Shown here: positions 9,134-18,812 of the stretch, piece after piece
Position numbering within the stretch: the first letter of the stretch is position 1
How the letters are laid out: each line of letters begins with the position of its first letter
NCBI RefSeq assembly: GCF_010470665.1
Contig: NZ_VOPZ01000012.1
Location: 1 to 64,000, forward strand
Direction: 5' to 3'
Origin: Desulfovibrio sp. JC022
Lineage (GTDB): Bacteria; Desulfobacterota; Desulfovibrionia; Desulfovibrionales; Desulfovibrionaceae
Length of the DNA stretch: 64,000 bases
The notes under the pieces: generated by a model
The model's input: only the letters and a program-made list of their open reading frames with translations
Database searches by the model: none
Told to the model about the DNA's origin: nothing
Program-made: the position numbers and the translations under genes

Positions 9134-9164
9134 AATGCGCTTCCATAAATAATGGGAGTGCATT
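9134..9164 (+). terminator. Intrinsic terminator of the kinase/regulator operon
   Basis: Arms 9134-9145 and 9153-9164 pair with two mismatches (AATGCGCTTCCA / TGGGAGTGCATT) and run into a T tract, 32 bases after the kinase stop codon. Confidence 0.75.
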
Positions 9165-9183
9165 TTTTTATTCATACGAAAAT

Positions 9184-9361
9184 ATTATAATTATTTTTTG
9201 AGCAATTCTTAAGAAATTTTTTTCATTTTTGTGGAATATAAAAAGCCAACGAGCACCACATTTGAATTATTTTACATCAAACAATCAACCCCGCCATCTG
9301 GATGTGAAATTTATTTCAAGAAACAGAGGGCGTGAGCACAAAATGTCACTTTTTGAATTAT
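9184..9361 (+). promoter_or_regulatory. Conserved leader, copy 1 (upstream of the CTERM protein)
   Basis: The 40 bases at 9184-9223 match 13269-13308 at 37 positions (core TTTTTGAGCAATT then TTAAGAAAT). Further shared pieces follow in the same order: ACCACAT at 9255 and a TTTGAATTATTTT block at 9261-9284. The TTTGAATTAT unit recurs at 9352-9361. The remaining spacer to the gene at 9468 is AT-rich with no coding potential. The layout suggests a shared promoter/operator set for the two large surface-protein genes; exact promoter boxes are not clear. Confidence 0.55.
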
Positions 9362-9467
9362 ATTTCCGGTTTAACATAAGTAAATTTATAATAATACTAA
9401 GCTTTTAAACAAGAATATTCAGTTGTTAAGGATTGCTTAGCAAGTATATTATTAGGAGAGTTTATAA

Positions 9468-12400
9468 ATGACAATGATCAAGAAAATAAAAGCTGCCATT
9501 ACAGTGGCTGCCATCGCTGGTACATGTGCAGTTTCCGGTCCGGCTTTTGCCGCTTGGACTTCTGATGCGCCGAACAAACTGGCTGCGAATATTACAGCCG
9601 GTGCTGTCACTAATTCAGGTAATGAAGGCATGGTAATCGTCGGGTCGGAAGGTAAAATATACCGCATGTCTCAGGATGCAATGAGGGGAAATGATCCGCA
9701 ATGGTCCAAAAGAACAACCTCCGTGACCGAAGACTTTGCAGATGCCGCATACGAGACAACTTCTTCGGGATATTTTTGGGCTGTTACGACTACAGGAGAA
9801 CTTGTCAGCAGCTCCGATGGCTCCGTATGGTCAGTTGTGGGAATAGCTGATCCTGCCAAAGCCGCAATTGCAGGTAAGACTATCGTCGGTCTTACCACAT
9901 GCGGAGATGGTGCGGCTGACAGCGATATCGTTATTGCGACTCAAGATGGTGTTGTAATTTATTACGATGTCTCTGCCAGCTCTTGGGCTGTAACTGCTGC
10001 AGACCTCGCAGGCGAGAACATTGCCACAGCCGGAGTCACCGGTATTAAAGACCTGACCGGGGAAGACGGTAAGGTCGTTGTTTTCGGTAAAGGCGGCGGC
10101 AATGGTAACGCCAACAACATGTACACACTGACCCTTGGAAGTGACACTGTTGTCGGTTTCAATGTTGAGAATTGCCCGAACATCAATGATATTTCAATTC
10201 AGGCTAAAGGTGCATGGTATGTTGTCGGTGATACAGCCACAGCCGTTAAAGGCGCGCAGGATCTTGACGGATTGACAGCCAACATCACAACAGCAAAGCT
10301 TGCGCTCAAACAGACAGACGGAACCACTTCCTATGCCGGAACATCCAATCTGCTTTCAATTGAGTATAACAGTGCTGCCGGTCTTGGCTACATCTCCGGT
10401 GCTGAGGGCAGCCTGTTCCGTCTTTCAGGCAGCGAAGTGGTTGCCAAGCCCAGCGGATCGTCCGAAGATCTGAATGATGTAAATCTCGTAATCAATGGTG
10501 CAACCAAGAGGGCTTTTGCTTCCGGTAACAACGGTGCATCCATGTACGGATCTGAGTCATACTGGTCTGACATCAGCTCTGTGACCGGACTGCCCGGTTC
10601 CGGAACCCCCACTCCCAGATCAATACTGGCTTACGACGCAACATTTTATATGACTGACGGCTCTACAACGAAGCTGTACGCTTCTACTAATCCCAGCTCT
10701 TCATGGACTGAAGTATCAACAGGACTCTCAGGTAGTATCAGCCCGGATACATACTCAAAGCTTGTGGCCGGAACAACTTCCAGCGGTGACACTTACGTAG
10801 CTGGCACAGGTAGTGATGGCATGAATAATTATGTCCTCGTTTATAAAGTAGGTGATACAACAAACCAACCGGGTGCAGTTAACATAGGTGGGGGAATAGC
10901 AACATCTCATTTAGCTGTTGTAAATTACAACAATGAACCGATTTTGTTTAAAGCTGCCAGTACAAACTTTGGAGCAAGGAATCTTGGAACAATTTCATCT
11001 TTTATATCTTTTATGGGGGCCGGTAGTGGGCTTAGCGGGGGTGTACAATCCCTTGCCGCATCAACCAATGGTCTTTACGGAATTGATTCAGGCACAAAAA
11101 CTACTGTTTACGCCCGTGTTACCAACGCTGGTATTGATGATCATTTAGATGTGAGTAAAACCGAAGTAGGTCCGGGATGGACAGCTGCAACCGATATCAC
11201 CACATATATCGGCACCCTTGGCGGTGCAACAGCGGAGAAATTATTTTCTGTGACCAATGGCGTTGTTCTGGTTACCTCTGATGGCAAGTTACACTTGATC
11301 ACTGATCAGGCCGGAGCAGATGTAACCAGCAACCAAATACAAATCAAAGCCCTTAACTGCCCAGCAACCGGAATTGATGCTGCGAATAAAATTGGCGATA
11401 TTTCCGGTTCTGCAACTGACATGACTATAGTAGCCAAACCCGGTGGAGCAGATGGCCCTGGAATCTGGCATTATACTGATAGCGGGGGCTGGGAAAACTA
11501 TAAAGACCTTGCAGGTACTTTAGGAATCAGCTCTCCATACGGTGTTGCAGCTTCCGGAGCCAAAGTCGTTGTTTATGACTTTGACGAACTAGGCTACTCC
11601 GCAGGTAACACCTTCACCGCCGCAGTGCCTAGCGGCGCGCTTCCGGTGGGCACCAAGATCAGCAGCGTCTTCAACGCAACCAAGAGTGAAATCTATGTAG
11701 CCGGTCAGGATGGCCTGCTCTACAACGGTACTCGGAAAGCAGGTACTGACTCCATCGTCTGGAAGGAAAAACGCTATAATGATTCATTCTTCGGTGCTAA
11801 CGACTTCAATAAAGTAAGCGGCGCCGGAGATAAGGTTTTCGTTTCCTACGGAACCACAGGAAGCGGCCTAGCGTGGAAAGACTTGACCGCAACTGAATGG
11901 ACTGAAATCGGAGTGGATTCAGGAGCCACCGGTACTGTTCTGGACATGCACACTCTTGACAGTTCCACTTTATACTTTGGTACTAGCGGGCGCGGTCTGG
12001 TCAAGGGCGTTATGAGTGGTAATCAGATTACCTACACAGAACAAACAAAAGGTACCTCCGGTATGGATATGCCCACTGGTATTAACGCATTGAGTGTTTT
12101 GGATGAGAACACACTCTATGCAATTTATAGCGATCATACCGGAAACAGGGCTTATAAATTTGAGTTAGCTTCAGGTGACAGCTGGGTCATCACTGGCATA
12201 CCCCTGAGCGATGCTCCTGTTCTGAATGATATTATCGCTATTTCCAGCGAGAAAGTATATATCGTAGGTAACAACGGTTACACTGCAATCTATGATGGCA
12301 GCTCTGCAATCAAACTGCCTGCAATCACCGGCAACCCTAACCTGATTTCCTGCTGGGCATACGAAGGTTTTCTCTATGCTGCCGACGATGCTGGTAAAGT

Positions 12401-13151
12401 TCATACTTATAACGTTGAAACCAAGGCATGGTCCACTGAGACTGTCAGGAATGGTGTAGCCCTAGCAGATATCAGCGGTTCTTCCAAAGGCCAGTATATC
12501 CTCACAGTAGGTGCGGACAGTACTTCATATCTTGATGAGATCAACTCTTCCGGCGGCGGTTCAAAGAATAACTACGTCAATCCGAACAGCGAAGATACTG
12601 CTGTTGTAGATTCCGAGGTTCCGGTAAAAAGAACCCCGGAAGTTCTGACTCAGACTTACGGAACTCCCCCGGAGATGGCTGTTATAAGTGATGTACAGCA
12701 ATTCACCACCACCGGCGGTGTTGTCAGTGGATCAACTCACACCTTCACTTTCAACTTCACACCGACTGAGAATTTCGCTTTTAACGAAGTAATTCTCTAT
12801 AAGCTCAAAGCAACCGGAAGCAACCTGACTTACAACCGACTGAGTGCAGCTCCGGCAAGCCCCACTTCCGGTGACTTCTGGATCACCACATCTGTGGGTG
12901 GAGCAATAGGCGCAGGTGATACCCTCGCTGCAGGCACCACATATTCTGTCTACTTCGCGCTTGCAGACGGCAGCCAGTATGATGACGACAGCGTGGCCGG
13001 TAAGATCACCGACCCGGCAGTTCTCGGCACCACTTCCAGTTCAGGATCCTCCGGTTGTGTCTTCAACCCCGCCCAGACCTTCGGTTTGGAATGGCTGATG
13101 CTGGCCTTTGCACCTGTGGCGGCGTTCTTCCGTTGTCGCTTTAAGAAATAA
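9468..13151 (+). CDS. Very large secreted propeller-like protein with C-terminal sorting tail
   Basis: 1227 residues with a signal peptide (cleavage after GPAFA, near residue 28). The body is a long run of beta-rich units with repeated 'GxxG.I/L' strands and Trp-containing turns (SWAVT, SSSWTEVS, EWTEIG), as in YCF48/sialidase-type propellers. The last ~33 residues form a sorting tail: GCVFNP, a hydrophobic helix (LEWLMLAFAPVAAFF) and a basic end (RCRFKK). A Gly-Cys-x-x-Asn-Pro start recalls the JDVT/Synerg-type CTERM signals, which are cut by a dedicated membrane protease and may be lipid-linked at Cys. AGGAGAG precedes the ATG. The gene has its own terminator and shares a leader with the adhesin downstream. 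Function is unknown beyond surface location. Confidence 0.7.
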   Translation: MTMIKKIKAAITVAAIAGTCAVSGPAFAAWTSDAPNKLAANITAGAVTNSGNEGMVIVGSEGKIYRMSQDAMRGNDPQWSKRTTSVTEDFADAAYETTSSGYFWAVTTTGELVSSSDGSVWSVVGIADPAKAAIAGKTIVGLTTCGDGAADSDIVIATQDGVVIYYDVSASSWAVTAADLAGENIATAGVTGIKDLTGEDGKVVVFGKGGGNGNANNMYTLTLGSDTVVGFNVENCPNINDISIQAKGAWYVVGDTATAVKGAQDLDGLTANITTAKLALKQTDGTTSYAGTSNLLSIEYNSAAGLGYISGAEGSLFRLSGSEVVAKPSGSSEDLNDVNLVINGATKRAFASGNNGASMYGSESYWSDISSVTGLPGSGTPTPRSILAYDATFYMTDGSTTKLYASTNPSSSWTEVSTGLSGSISPDTYSKLVAGTTSSGDTYVAGTGSDGMNNYVLVYKVGDTTNQPGAVNIGGGIATSHLAVVNYNNEPILFKAASTNFGARNLGTISSFISFMGAGSGLSGGVQSLAASTNGLYGIDSGTKTTVYARVTNAGIDDHLDVSKTEVGPGWTAATDITTYIGTLGGATAEKLFSVTNGVVLVTSDGKLHLITDQAGADVTSNQIQIKALNCPATGIDAANKIGDISGSATDMTIVAKPGGADGPGIWHYTDSGGWENYKDLAGTLGISSPYGVAASGAKVVVYDFDELGYSAGNTFTAAVPSGALPVGTKISSVFNATKSEIYVAGQDGLLYNGTRKAGTDSIVWKEKRYNDSFFGANDFNKVSGAGDKVFVSYGTTGSGLAWKDLTATEWTEIGVDSGATGTVLDMHTLDSSTLYFGTSGRGLVKGVMSGNQITYTEQTKGTSGMDMPTGINALSVLDENTLYAIYSDHTGNRAYKFELASGDSWVITGIPLSDAPVLNDIIAISSEKVYIVGNNGYTAIYDGSSAIKLPAITGNPNLISCWAYEGFLYAADDAGKVHTYNVETKAWSTETVRNGVALADISGSSKGQYILTVGADSTSYLDEINSSGGGSKNNYVNPNSEDTAVVDSEVPVKRTPEVLTQTYGTPPEMAVISDVQQFTTTGGVVSGSTHTFTFNFTPTENFAFNEVILYKLKATGSNLTYNRLSAAPASPTSGDFWITTSVGGAIGAGDTLAAGTTYSVYFALADGSQYDDDSVAGKITDPAVLGTTSSSGSSGCVFNPAQTFGLEWLMLAFAPVAAFFRCRFKK

Positions 13152-13182
13152 AAATTTAACATGACTAGATAATTAACTGAAC

Positions 13183-13229
13183 AAAGAATAAATCCCTTCT
13201 TTACAACTGAAAGAAGGGATTTATTCTTT
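13183..13229 (+). terminator. Strong intrinsic terminator after the CTERM protein gene
   Basis: A perfect 20-bp stem (13183-13202 with 13210-13229) around a seven-base loop ends in TTTT. It separates this transcript from the adhesin operon. Confidence 0.9.
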
Positions 13230-13268
13230 TGGGTTAAATACAGGGGTAAATTTATTTTATACATAAAA

Positions 13269-13371
13269 ATTATAATTACTTTTTGAGCAATTATTAAGAA
13301 ATATTTTTCCTATTTGTTAAATCCGGTACCACATGCACCTCCATTTTTTTGAATTATTTTTCACTTAACAA
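13269..13371 (+). promoter_or_regulatory. Conserved leader, copy 2 (upstream of the adhesin operon)
   Basis: Second copy of the 40-bp block seen at 9184-9223, again followed by ACCACAT (13328) and a TTTGAATTATTTT block (13348-13371), 215-318 bases before the adhesin start. Order is kept and spacing similar, which argues for shared control rather than chance AT-richness. Confidence 0.55.
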
Positions 13372-13411
13372 ATACCCAAACTTCTAAGTTTGCAAAAAAG
13401 TTCAAATAGCG

Positions 13412-13442
13412 TGTCGTATTAGTTGTAGCACGACATTTTTTG
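13412..13442 (+). terminator. Hairpin with T tract inside the adhesin leader (possible attenuator)
   Basis: TGTCGT (13412-13417) pairs with ACGACA (13430-13435) and is followed at once by seven T residues. It lies about 145 bases before the adhesin start, downstream of the conserved leader block, so it could stop transcription early if the promoter is upstream. If the promoter is downstream of it, it has no such role. Confidence 0.35.
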
Positions 13443-13586
13443 CTATTAATTTCCACTTTGACATGCGGTTACCATAAGCATAGATGTGCCTTTGTATACT
13501 GCTCGCAGTAGAACATCAAAATTTTAACTTTTAAGAAATAAAAGTTAGCTTAAAATAAAAGATTCTCTTTTTTGAGGGGATAAATC

Positions 13587-16500
13587 ATGAATCTTGAAAT
13601 AATGTTCCTTGAAGAGCGCATCGTGCTCGAAGCAGCAGCGGCTGATGTCTTGGTGAATGAGGCTGTGGACGTTGTTGCCGACAATATTGCCGAACCTCAG
13701 GCGGACCAAAACACTGATGCGGCTGACAACGCTGACGCACCTCATGCGGATCAAAACGTTGATGGTGCTTCTGACAATACGTCCGAGACCCAACCGGAGC
13801 AGGCTGTCAATGAGATGGTCGAAGCCCTTGCCACGCCTGTAGACGTCAGGAAAGAGCTGGTCTTTGTTGACACCAGCGTAGACAATTACGAAGCACTCCT
13901 GCAGGACATCGACGAGAGTGTTGAAGTTATACTGCTCAGCGGTGACGGCGACGCCATGTCCGAGATGGTCTCCATCCTTGAAGGCAGAAGCGATCTGGAC
14001 GCCATCCACATCATCTCCCACGGCGGCGAAGGATTTTTTTCTCTGGGAACAGAAACGATTTCTGCGCAGAATCTGGATGATCATCAGGGTGACCTATCCA
14101 TCATCGGAGAATCTTTGAACGAAGACGGTGATCTGCTGCTCTACGGCTGTGAAATAGCTACCGGAACAGGGCAGGAGTTTGTCAATGCCGTAGCGGAGCT
14201 CACAGGTGCAGACGTAGCCGCTTCCGATGATAATACCGGGGCTGCTGATGCGGGTGGTGACTGGGATCTTGAAGTCTCCACCGGCGAGATTGAAACGGAT
14301 TCCCCGCTTAGTGATAAAGCTATCGATGATTTTGACGGGGTGCTGGGTAAGAATTTCACAATTGATTTTTCCAACGACTCTGCCATGGGTAGAGATTCCT
14401 CTTACAACGCCACATATACGACCAATGGTTTTACGTTCATTTTCGATTCGACAAGACAAGCCGAATCTATTTCCGCAGACAGGGAAAGGTTTGAAACGTC
14501 TGCAAATGAAAAAAGAGTAATCATCACAGTAAGTGACGGATCATCATTCGGTTTGTCGTCTTTAGATATTACGAATCACAAACATTACGAAATGCCGTTT
14601 GTGATCAAAGGATTGACGACCTCCGGAAACTGGATTTCCATGACCACTGAATCAATAGGTAGTGGTGAGACCAAAACTGTCAATCTGTCCAATTTCAACA
14701 GTGTGAAGAAGATTTATATTCAAGACACAAACTACTCTGATTATAATTACTTTTCTCTCGCTCTTGATAATCTGGTTTTCAAGGATGTAAAACACCCCAA
14801 TACCGCCCCCATCCTCGACAATACAAAATCGCCAACGCTGCCCACAATTTCCGAAGATCTCGGCGCGCCGACCAATGGAAACCAACACATAGGCACGTCC
14901 GCATATGCATACTCGATCCTTGATTCCACCGAAACCGCCGGTTCTCTGGACAACTATTATGATGTGGACGACAATGTTAAACGAGGCATAGCCATTACCG
15001 GCATCAGCGACAAAGGGACGCTGTATTATACGGTAAACAGCACTGGCGATTGTATATGGAAAGCCTTAAATTCAGGTGATGTGTCAGCAAACTCCGCCTT
15101 AATACTTCTGAATTACACCAATACACGAATTTATTTCAAACCCAACAGCGATTTTAACGGAACTATCAACGACGCCATAACCTTCAAGGCCTATGACCGC
15201 AGTGCCGGTTATTACAATGGAAGCTTCAAAAATACCAATACAGGTACCGCTTTCTCCTCGGCTTCCGACACTGTTGCCATAGAAATCACCCCGGTGGATG
15301 ACGCCCCGACCATCAGCACAGCACCCACTGATGTTTCCGTTCTGGAGGATACCGTTTCCGACGTAGACCTCTCCGGCGTCAGCGTGCAGGAAGTTGACGG
15401 TGAGGACGTCGTCCTCAAGATTGCTGCAGGTGGAGGAACCTTGACCACGGCAGCCAATGACAGTTCGGTTTCCGGTGTCACCATCAGCGGATCCGGGACA
15501 GGCACGCTGTCTCTGGCAGGATCGGTTGCTGATATCAATGCCTATCTGGATAAGATTACCAACATTAAATATAAGAATAACACCCCTGACACCCAAGGGG
15601 ACAACAGCGACACCCTGAATCTTACGGTCAATGACGGCACCAGCGGGGATGTGGCTCTCAAGACTGTCAATGTGGACATCACAAGTGTTAATGATGCGCC
15701 CGAAACCTCCGGAGCATACGACTTTACTGCCATCAATGAAGACACCGCATCCACAGGGGTTCAGGTAAGTACCATTATCGGAGGTCTCACCACTTCCGAT
15801 GTGGACCTCGATACACTGGGCATTGCCGTGACGGGCACTTCCGGCAACGGTACATGGCAATTCTCCACAGACTCTACAGATGGTGCAAATGGGAACTGGA
15901 TATCCTTTGCCGACACCCAGACACCTTCACCTAGTAATTCTCTGCTGCTCACTGGGGCAGCATGGGTGCGTTATGTACCGGACGGCAATAATGCAGAAAC
16001 CTCAAGCATTACTATGCGCGGCTGGGACCAGAGTTCAGGCACGGCCTCAACAGGAACCACTGCCAATTACGCCAACACATCCACAAACGGCAATGACACG
16101 GCTTATTCCAGTGGCACAGCCACCGGCTCCATAACAGTGACCGCTGTGAACGACCTGCCCGTGATTGACCTCAATAGTTCCACAGCCGGAACCGACAGCA
16201 CCGCCACTTTTGCAGCAGGAAGTTCCGGCGTACCCATTGCAGCCGATGCCATAATCAGCGATGCGGATACCGGTGATTTTCTTGAATCCATGACTGTAAC
16301 CCTGACCTCGCGTCTGGACGGTGATTCCATTGAAAGCTTAGGTCTAGACGTTGCAGCCGCCACGGCGGCCACCAATGCAGGGCTGACCGTAGGTTACACA
16401 GCAGATACGGGCATCTTGTCCATTACCGGCTCAGCCAGTGCTTCCGTGTATCAGGCCGTCCTACGGGGAGTGCAGTATTCCAACTCAGATGCAGGGTCGG

Positions 16501-18761
16501 ATATAACCACAGGTAACCGCTCAATAACTGTCATGGTTAATGACGGTGACGGCGATTCCACCGCCCGTACTTCCATAGTGTCAGTTGTAGCGGCCCCGGT
16601 TATTGACCTCAACGGAACTGCGGACAACCAAAATCACACAGTCTCTTTCAATGAAGGAGACATGAACGTTTCCTTGGCAGCCAGCACGGCCACCATTATA
16701 GAACCGGACGGCGAAAATCTGAACAGGATGACCGTCCAATTGACCAATGCACAGGATGGCGTATCCGAATCCATCACCATGAGTGGTCGCAACAGCGGTG
16801 ATACAGTGAATGGCATTACCATTACCTATAATTCCGCCACACAGATCACGCTTTCCGGATCTGCCACAGCTGCGAATTATCAGGCACTGCTCCGGGAACT
16901 CATCTACAACAACAGCTCGGAAAATCCGGATACCACCACACGCACCGTAGAGGTGGCGGGAAGAGATACAGGTGGCAATACGGGGGCTACGGTCACAACT
17001 TCCATCAGTATCACGGCGGTGAATGACAATCCGTCTGCCACAGGTCTTGCCTCTGACGTGACCGTTATCGAAGATGTGGCTTCCAACGTGGACCTTTCGG
17101 CTATAACTTTAAAAGATATTGATGCGGGAACAGGAGACATAACTCTGATCCTGACCGCCAGCGCAGGAACTCTTGCAGCCAGCACTGGCGGTAGCGTTAC
17201 CGTGTCCGGCTCAGGAACAGGTGCGATCACCCTCAGCGGCACGCTTGCCAATGTGGACGCTTTCCTGAACACAGCCTCCAATGTCAAATATACCAGTGCC
17301 CTGAATGCGAACGGCAATGATGCAGCCACCTTGACTGTAACAATCAACGATGGAGGCAACACCGGTACAGGCGGCGGTTCGGACGTGACGCTCGGCACCG
17401 TGAACATTGATATAACAGCTACACACGATAGTCCTGCTGCAACCAATGTTGATCAGGTGCAAACCTATACTGATGGAGACAGTTCTGTCGCGCTGGATGA
17501 CATTATTGTCAGTGATCCTGATACCGACGAACAGGTTACCGCAACATTAACTCTTGCGGATATAACTCAGGGCAGTATCAGTACAATCCATAGCGGTAAT
17601 GAAAGATATGATGCACTAACAGGCATCTGGACCATTACCGGAACCGTTGAGCAAGTTAATACAGCTCTGGCAGCGGCAGCATTCGAGCCGATAAACGGGC
17701 TTACTTCCGCTGTTAGCATTACAGTGAATATTCAAGATGGCGGTGAGCACGGAGAAGAAGCCCAGACCGGAACCATCACCTTGAATTATCAGGCTCCTCC
17801 GCCTCCGCTGGAACCGGAACCTGAACCTGAACCTGAAACAGATACAGATACAGCCGAGACTCCTGCAACTACCCCGGATCCCATACCGGAACAGGTTCGC
17901 AATAATTCTTCAGGAGACAAAACTCCCTCAACAACAGAACCGTCTGATCCTGCCGATTCAGCTGATTCAAATGGCGATTTCGGTAATGAATTTATTGAAT
18001 CCGAGACTGAAAGAGGTCGAGAAATTTCTATAGATTCCGCCTCAAGCGGAAGAGGAACCGAAGGTAATGGCCCCGCAGGGGCTGACGCAGATCTCAATCA
18101 GGTTATAACAGCTCTTGGCAGAGGCAGCGTTTCAGGTGATATGGGCGATGGTCCCGGAGCAGCTGATGTGGATCTCAATCAGGTTCTGCAAGTATTGGAC
18201 AGTGCCGGAGCATCCATTGATTCCGGCTTCGGCGGACAGGGCGATCCCCTTGGAATTGATGCCAACTCCCTGCTAGATGGAGCAGGCACAAGCACGCCAG
18301 CCGGGGATAACGGACCTGCAACAGCAGACACCTCCATTCAGGCACAATCTCGGACTTCTATTACAGATAAAGCCGCTACATCTGTAGCAGCTGGTCCTGA
18401 GCAGCCCGCTGGTTCCGACCAGAGTACAGCTATAGCTACTTCAGTACTTGAAACAGCTCAAGGAACCGAGGGACAAAGACTTCATCAGCCCAGTCTCAGC
18501 GAGTTGAATAATGCACTATCCGGGCTGTCTTTCAGCTCCAGCACACCAGATTTTACCATTACCTCCCTTGAACATGCCGTTGACACTCTGGCTCAGCTTG
18601 CCGGAGAATCAAGACAGTCAGCTAATCCTGCAGCAGGAGATACACTGAATAAGATGACGGACCAGTTGACCGAGATTTGCGAAAAGTGCGCTGAAAATGG
18701 ACAAAATGTTGATGAGTTGCTACAAAAGCTGGATCAAGCAAAAGCAATGCTTTCAAATTAA
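13587..18761 (+). CDS. Giant DUF4347 adhesin with cadherin/Ig-like repeats
   Basis: 1724 residues, acidic, no Sec signal peptide. The N-terminus has an LEPR-type lead (FLEERIVLEAAAA), then a DUF4347 domain (about 89-253) with 'HIISHGGEG' and 'LLLYGCEI'. After a divergent segment come tandem 110-130-residue beta modules (about 400-1400) with 'TISED', 'ITAVNDAP'-like joints and 'TVNDG' motifs, as in cadherin/VCBS-type adhesins. A Pro/Glu linker (about 1403-1415) leads to a Gly/Ser-rich tail holding a repeated DLNQV unit and a helical end. No RTX nonapeptides and no T1SS-type glycine-rich C-terminus are visible. GAGGGG precedes the ATG. The export genes follow within 52 bases. It is likely a surface or matrix adhesin; its export route is inferred from neighbours. 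Confidence 0.8.
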   Translation: MNLEIMFLEERIVLEAAAADVLVNEAVDVVADNIAEPQADQNTDAADNADAPHADQNVDGASDNTSETQPEQAVNEMVEALATPVDVRKELVFVDTSVDNYEALLQDIDESVEVILLSGDGDAMSEMVSILEGRSDLDAIHIISHGGEGFFSLGTETISAQNLDDHQGDLSIIGESLNEDGDLLLYGCEIATGTGQEFVNAVAELTGADVAASDDNTGAADAGGDWDLEVSTGEIETDSPLSDKAIDDFDGVLGKNFTIDFSNDSAMGRDSSYNATYTTNGFTFIFDSTRQAESISADRERFETSANEKRVIITVSDGSSFGLSSLDITNHKHYEMPFVIKGLTTSGNWISMTTESIGSGETKTVNLSNFNSVKKIYIQDTNYSDYNYFSLALDNLVFKDVKHPNTAPILDNTKSPTLPTISEDLGAPTNGNQHIGTSAYAYSILDSTETAGSLDNYYDVDDNVKRGIAITGISDKGTLYYTVNSTGDCIWKALNSGDVSANSALILLNYTNTRIYFKPNSDFNGTINDAITFKAYDRSAGYYNGSFKNTNTGTAFSSASDTVAIEITPVDDAPTISTAPTDVSVLEDTVSDVDLSGVSVQEVDGEDVVLKIAAGGGTLTTAANDSSVSGVTISGSGTGTLSLAGSVADINAYLDKITNIKYKNNTPDTQGDNSDTLNLTVNDGTSGDVALKTVNVDITSVNDAPETSGAYDFTAINEDTASTGVQVSTIIGGLTTSDVDLDTLGIAVTGTSGNGTWQFSTDSTDGANGNWISFADTQTPSPSNSLLLTGAAWVRYVPDGNNAETSSITMRGWDQSSGTASTGTTANYANTSTNGNDTAYSSGTATGSITVTAVNDLPVIDLNSSTAGTDSTATFAAGSSGVPIAADAIISDADTGDFLESMTVTLTSRLDGDSIESLGLDVAAATAATNAGLTVGYTADTGILSITGSASASVYQAVLRGVQYSNSDAGSDITTGNRSITVMVNDGDGDSTARTSIVSVVAAPVIDLNGTADNQNHTVSFNEGDMNVSLAASTATIIEPDGENLNRMTVQLTNAQDGVSESITMSGRNSGDTVNGITITYNSATQITLSGSATAANYQALLRELIYNNSSENPDTTTRTVEVAGRDTGGNTGATVTTSISITAVNDNPSATGLASDVTVIEDVASNVDLSAITLKDIDAGTGDITLILTASAGTLAASTGGSVTVSGSGTGAITLSGTLANVDAFLNTASNVKYTSALNANGNDAATLTVTINDGGNTGTGGGSDVTLGTVNIDITATHDSPAATNVDQVQTYTDGDSSVALDDIIVSDPDTDEQVTATLTLADITQGSISTIHSGNERYDALTGIWTITGTVEQVNTALAAAAFEPINGLTSAVSITVNIQDGGEHGEEAQTGTITLNYQAPPPPLEPEPEPEPETDTDTAETPATTPDPIPEQVRNNSSGDKTPSTTEPSDPADSADSNGDFGNEFIESETERGREISIDSASSGRGTEGNGPAGADADLNQVITALGRGSVSGDMGDGPGAADVDLNQVLQVLDSAGASIDSGFGGQGDPLGIDANSLLDGAGTSTPAGDNGPATADTSIQAQSRTSITDKAATSVAAGPEQPAGSDQSTAIATSVLETAQGTEGQRLHQPSLSELNNALSGLSFSSSTPDFTITSLEHAVDTLAQLAGESRQSANPAAGDTLNKMTDQLTEICEKCAENGQNVDELLQKLDQAKAMLSN

Positions 18762-18812
18762 TAAATTTGGATTGTTTTATATAATTCAAGCTTCTTGAAA
18801 AAGGGATTCTAT

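Noticed and set aside
15099-15860. 253-codon minus-strand frame within the adhesin
   Set aside because: Repetitive GC-rich coding on the plus strand yields long empty reverse frames; no domain or start site seen.
13587-18761. Repeated units of the adhesin considered as a CRISPR-like or satellite array
   Set aside because: The repeats are protein modules of over 100 residues with diverged DNA; no short identical repeats with spacers exist anywhere in the window.
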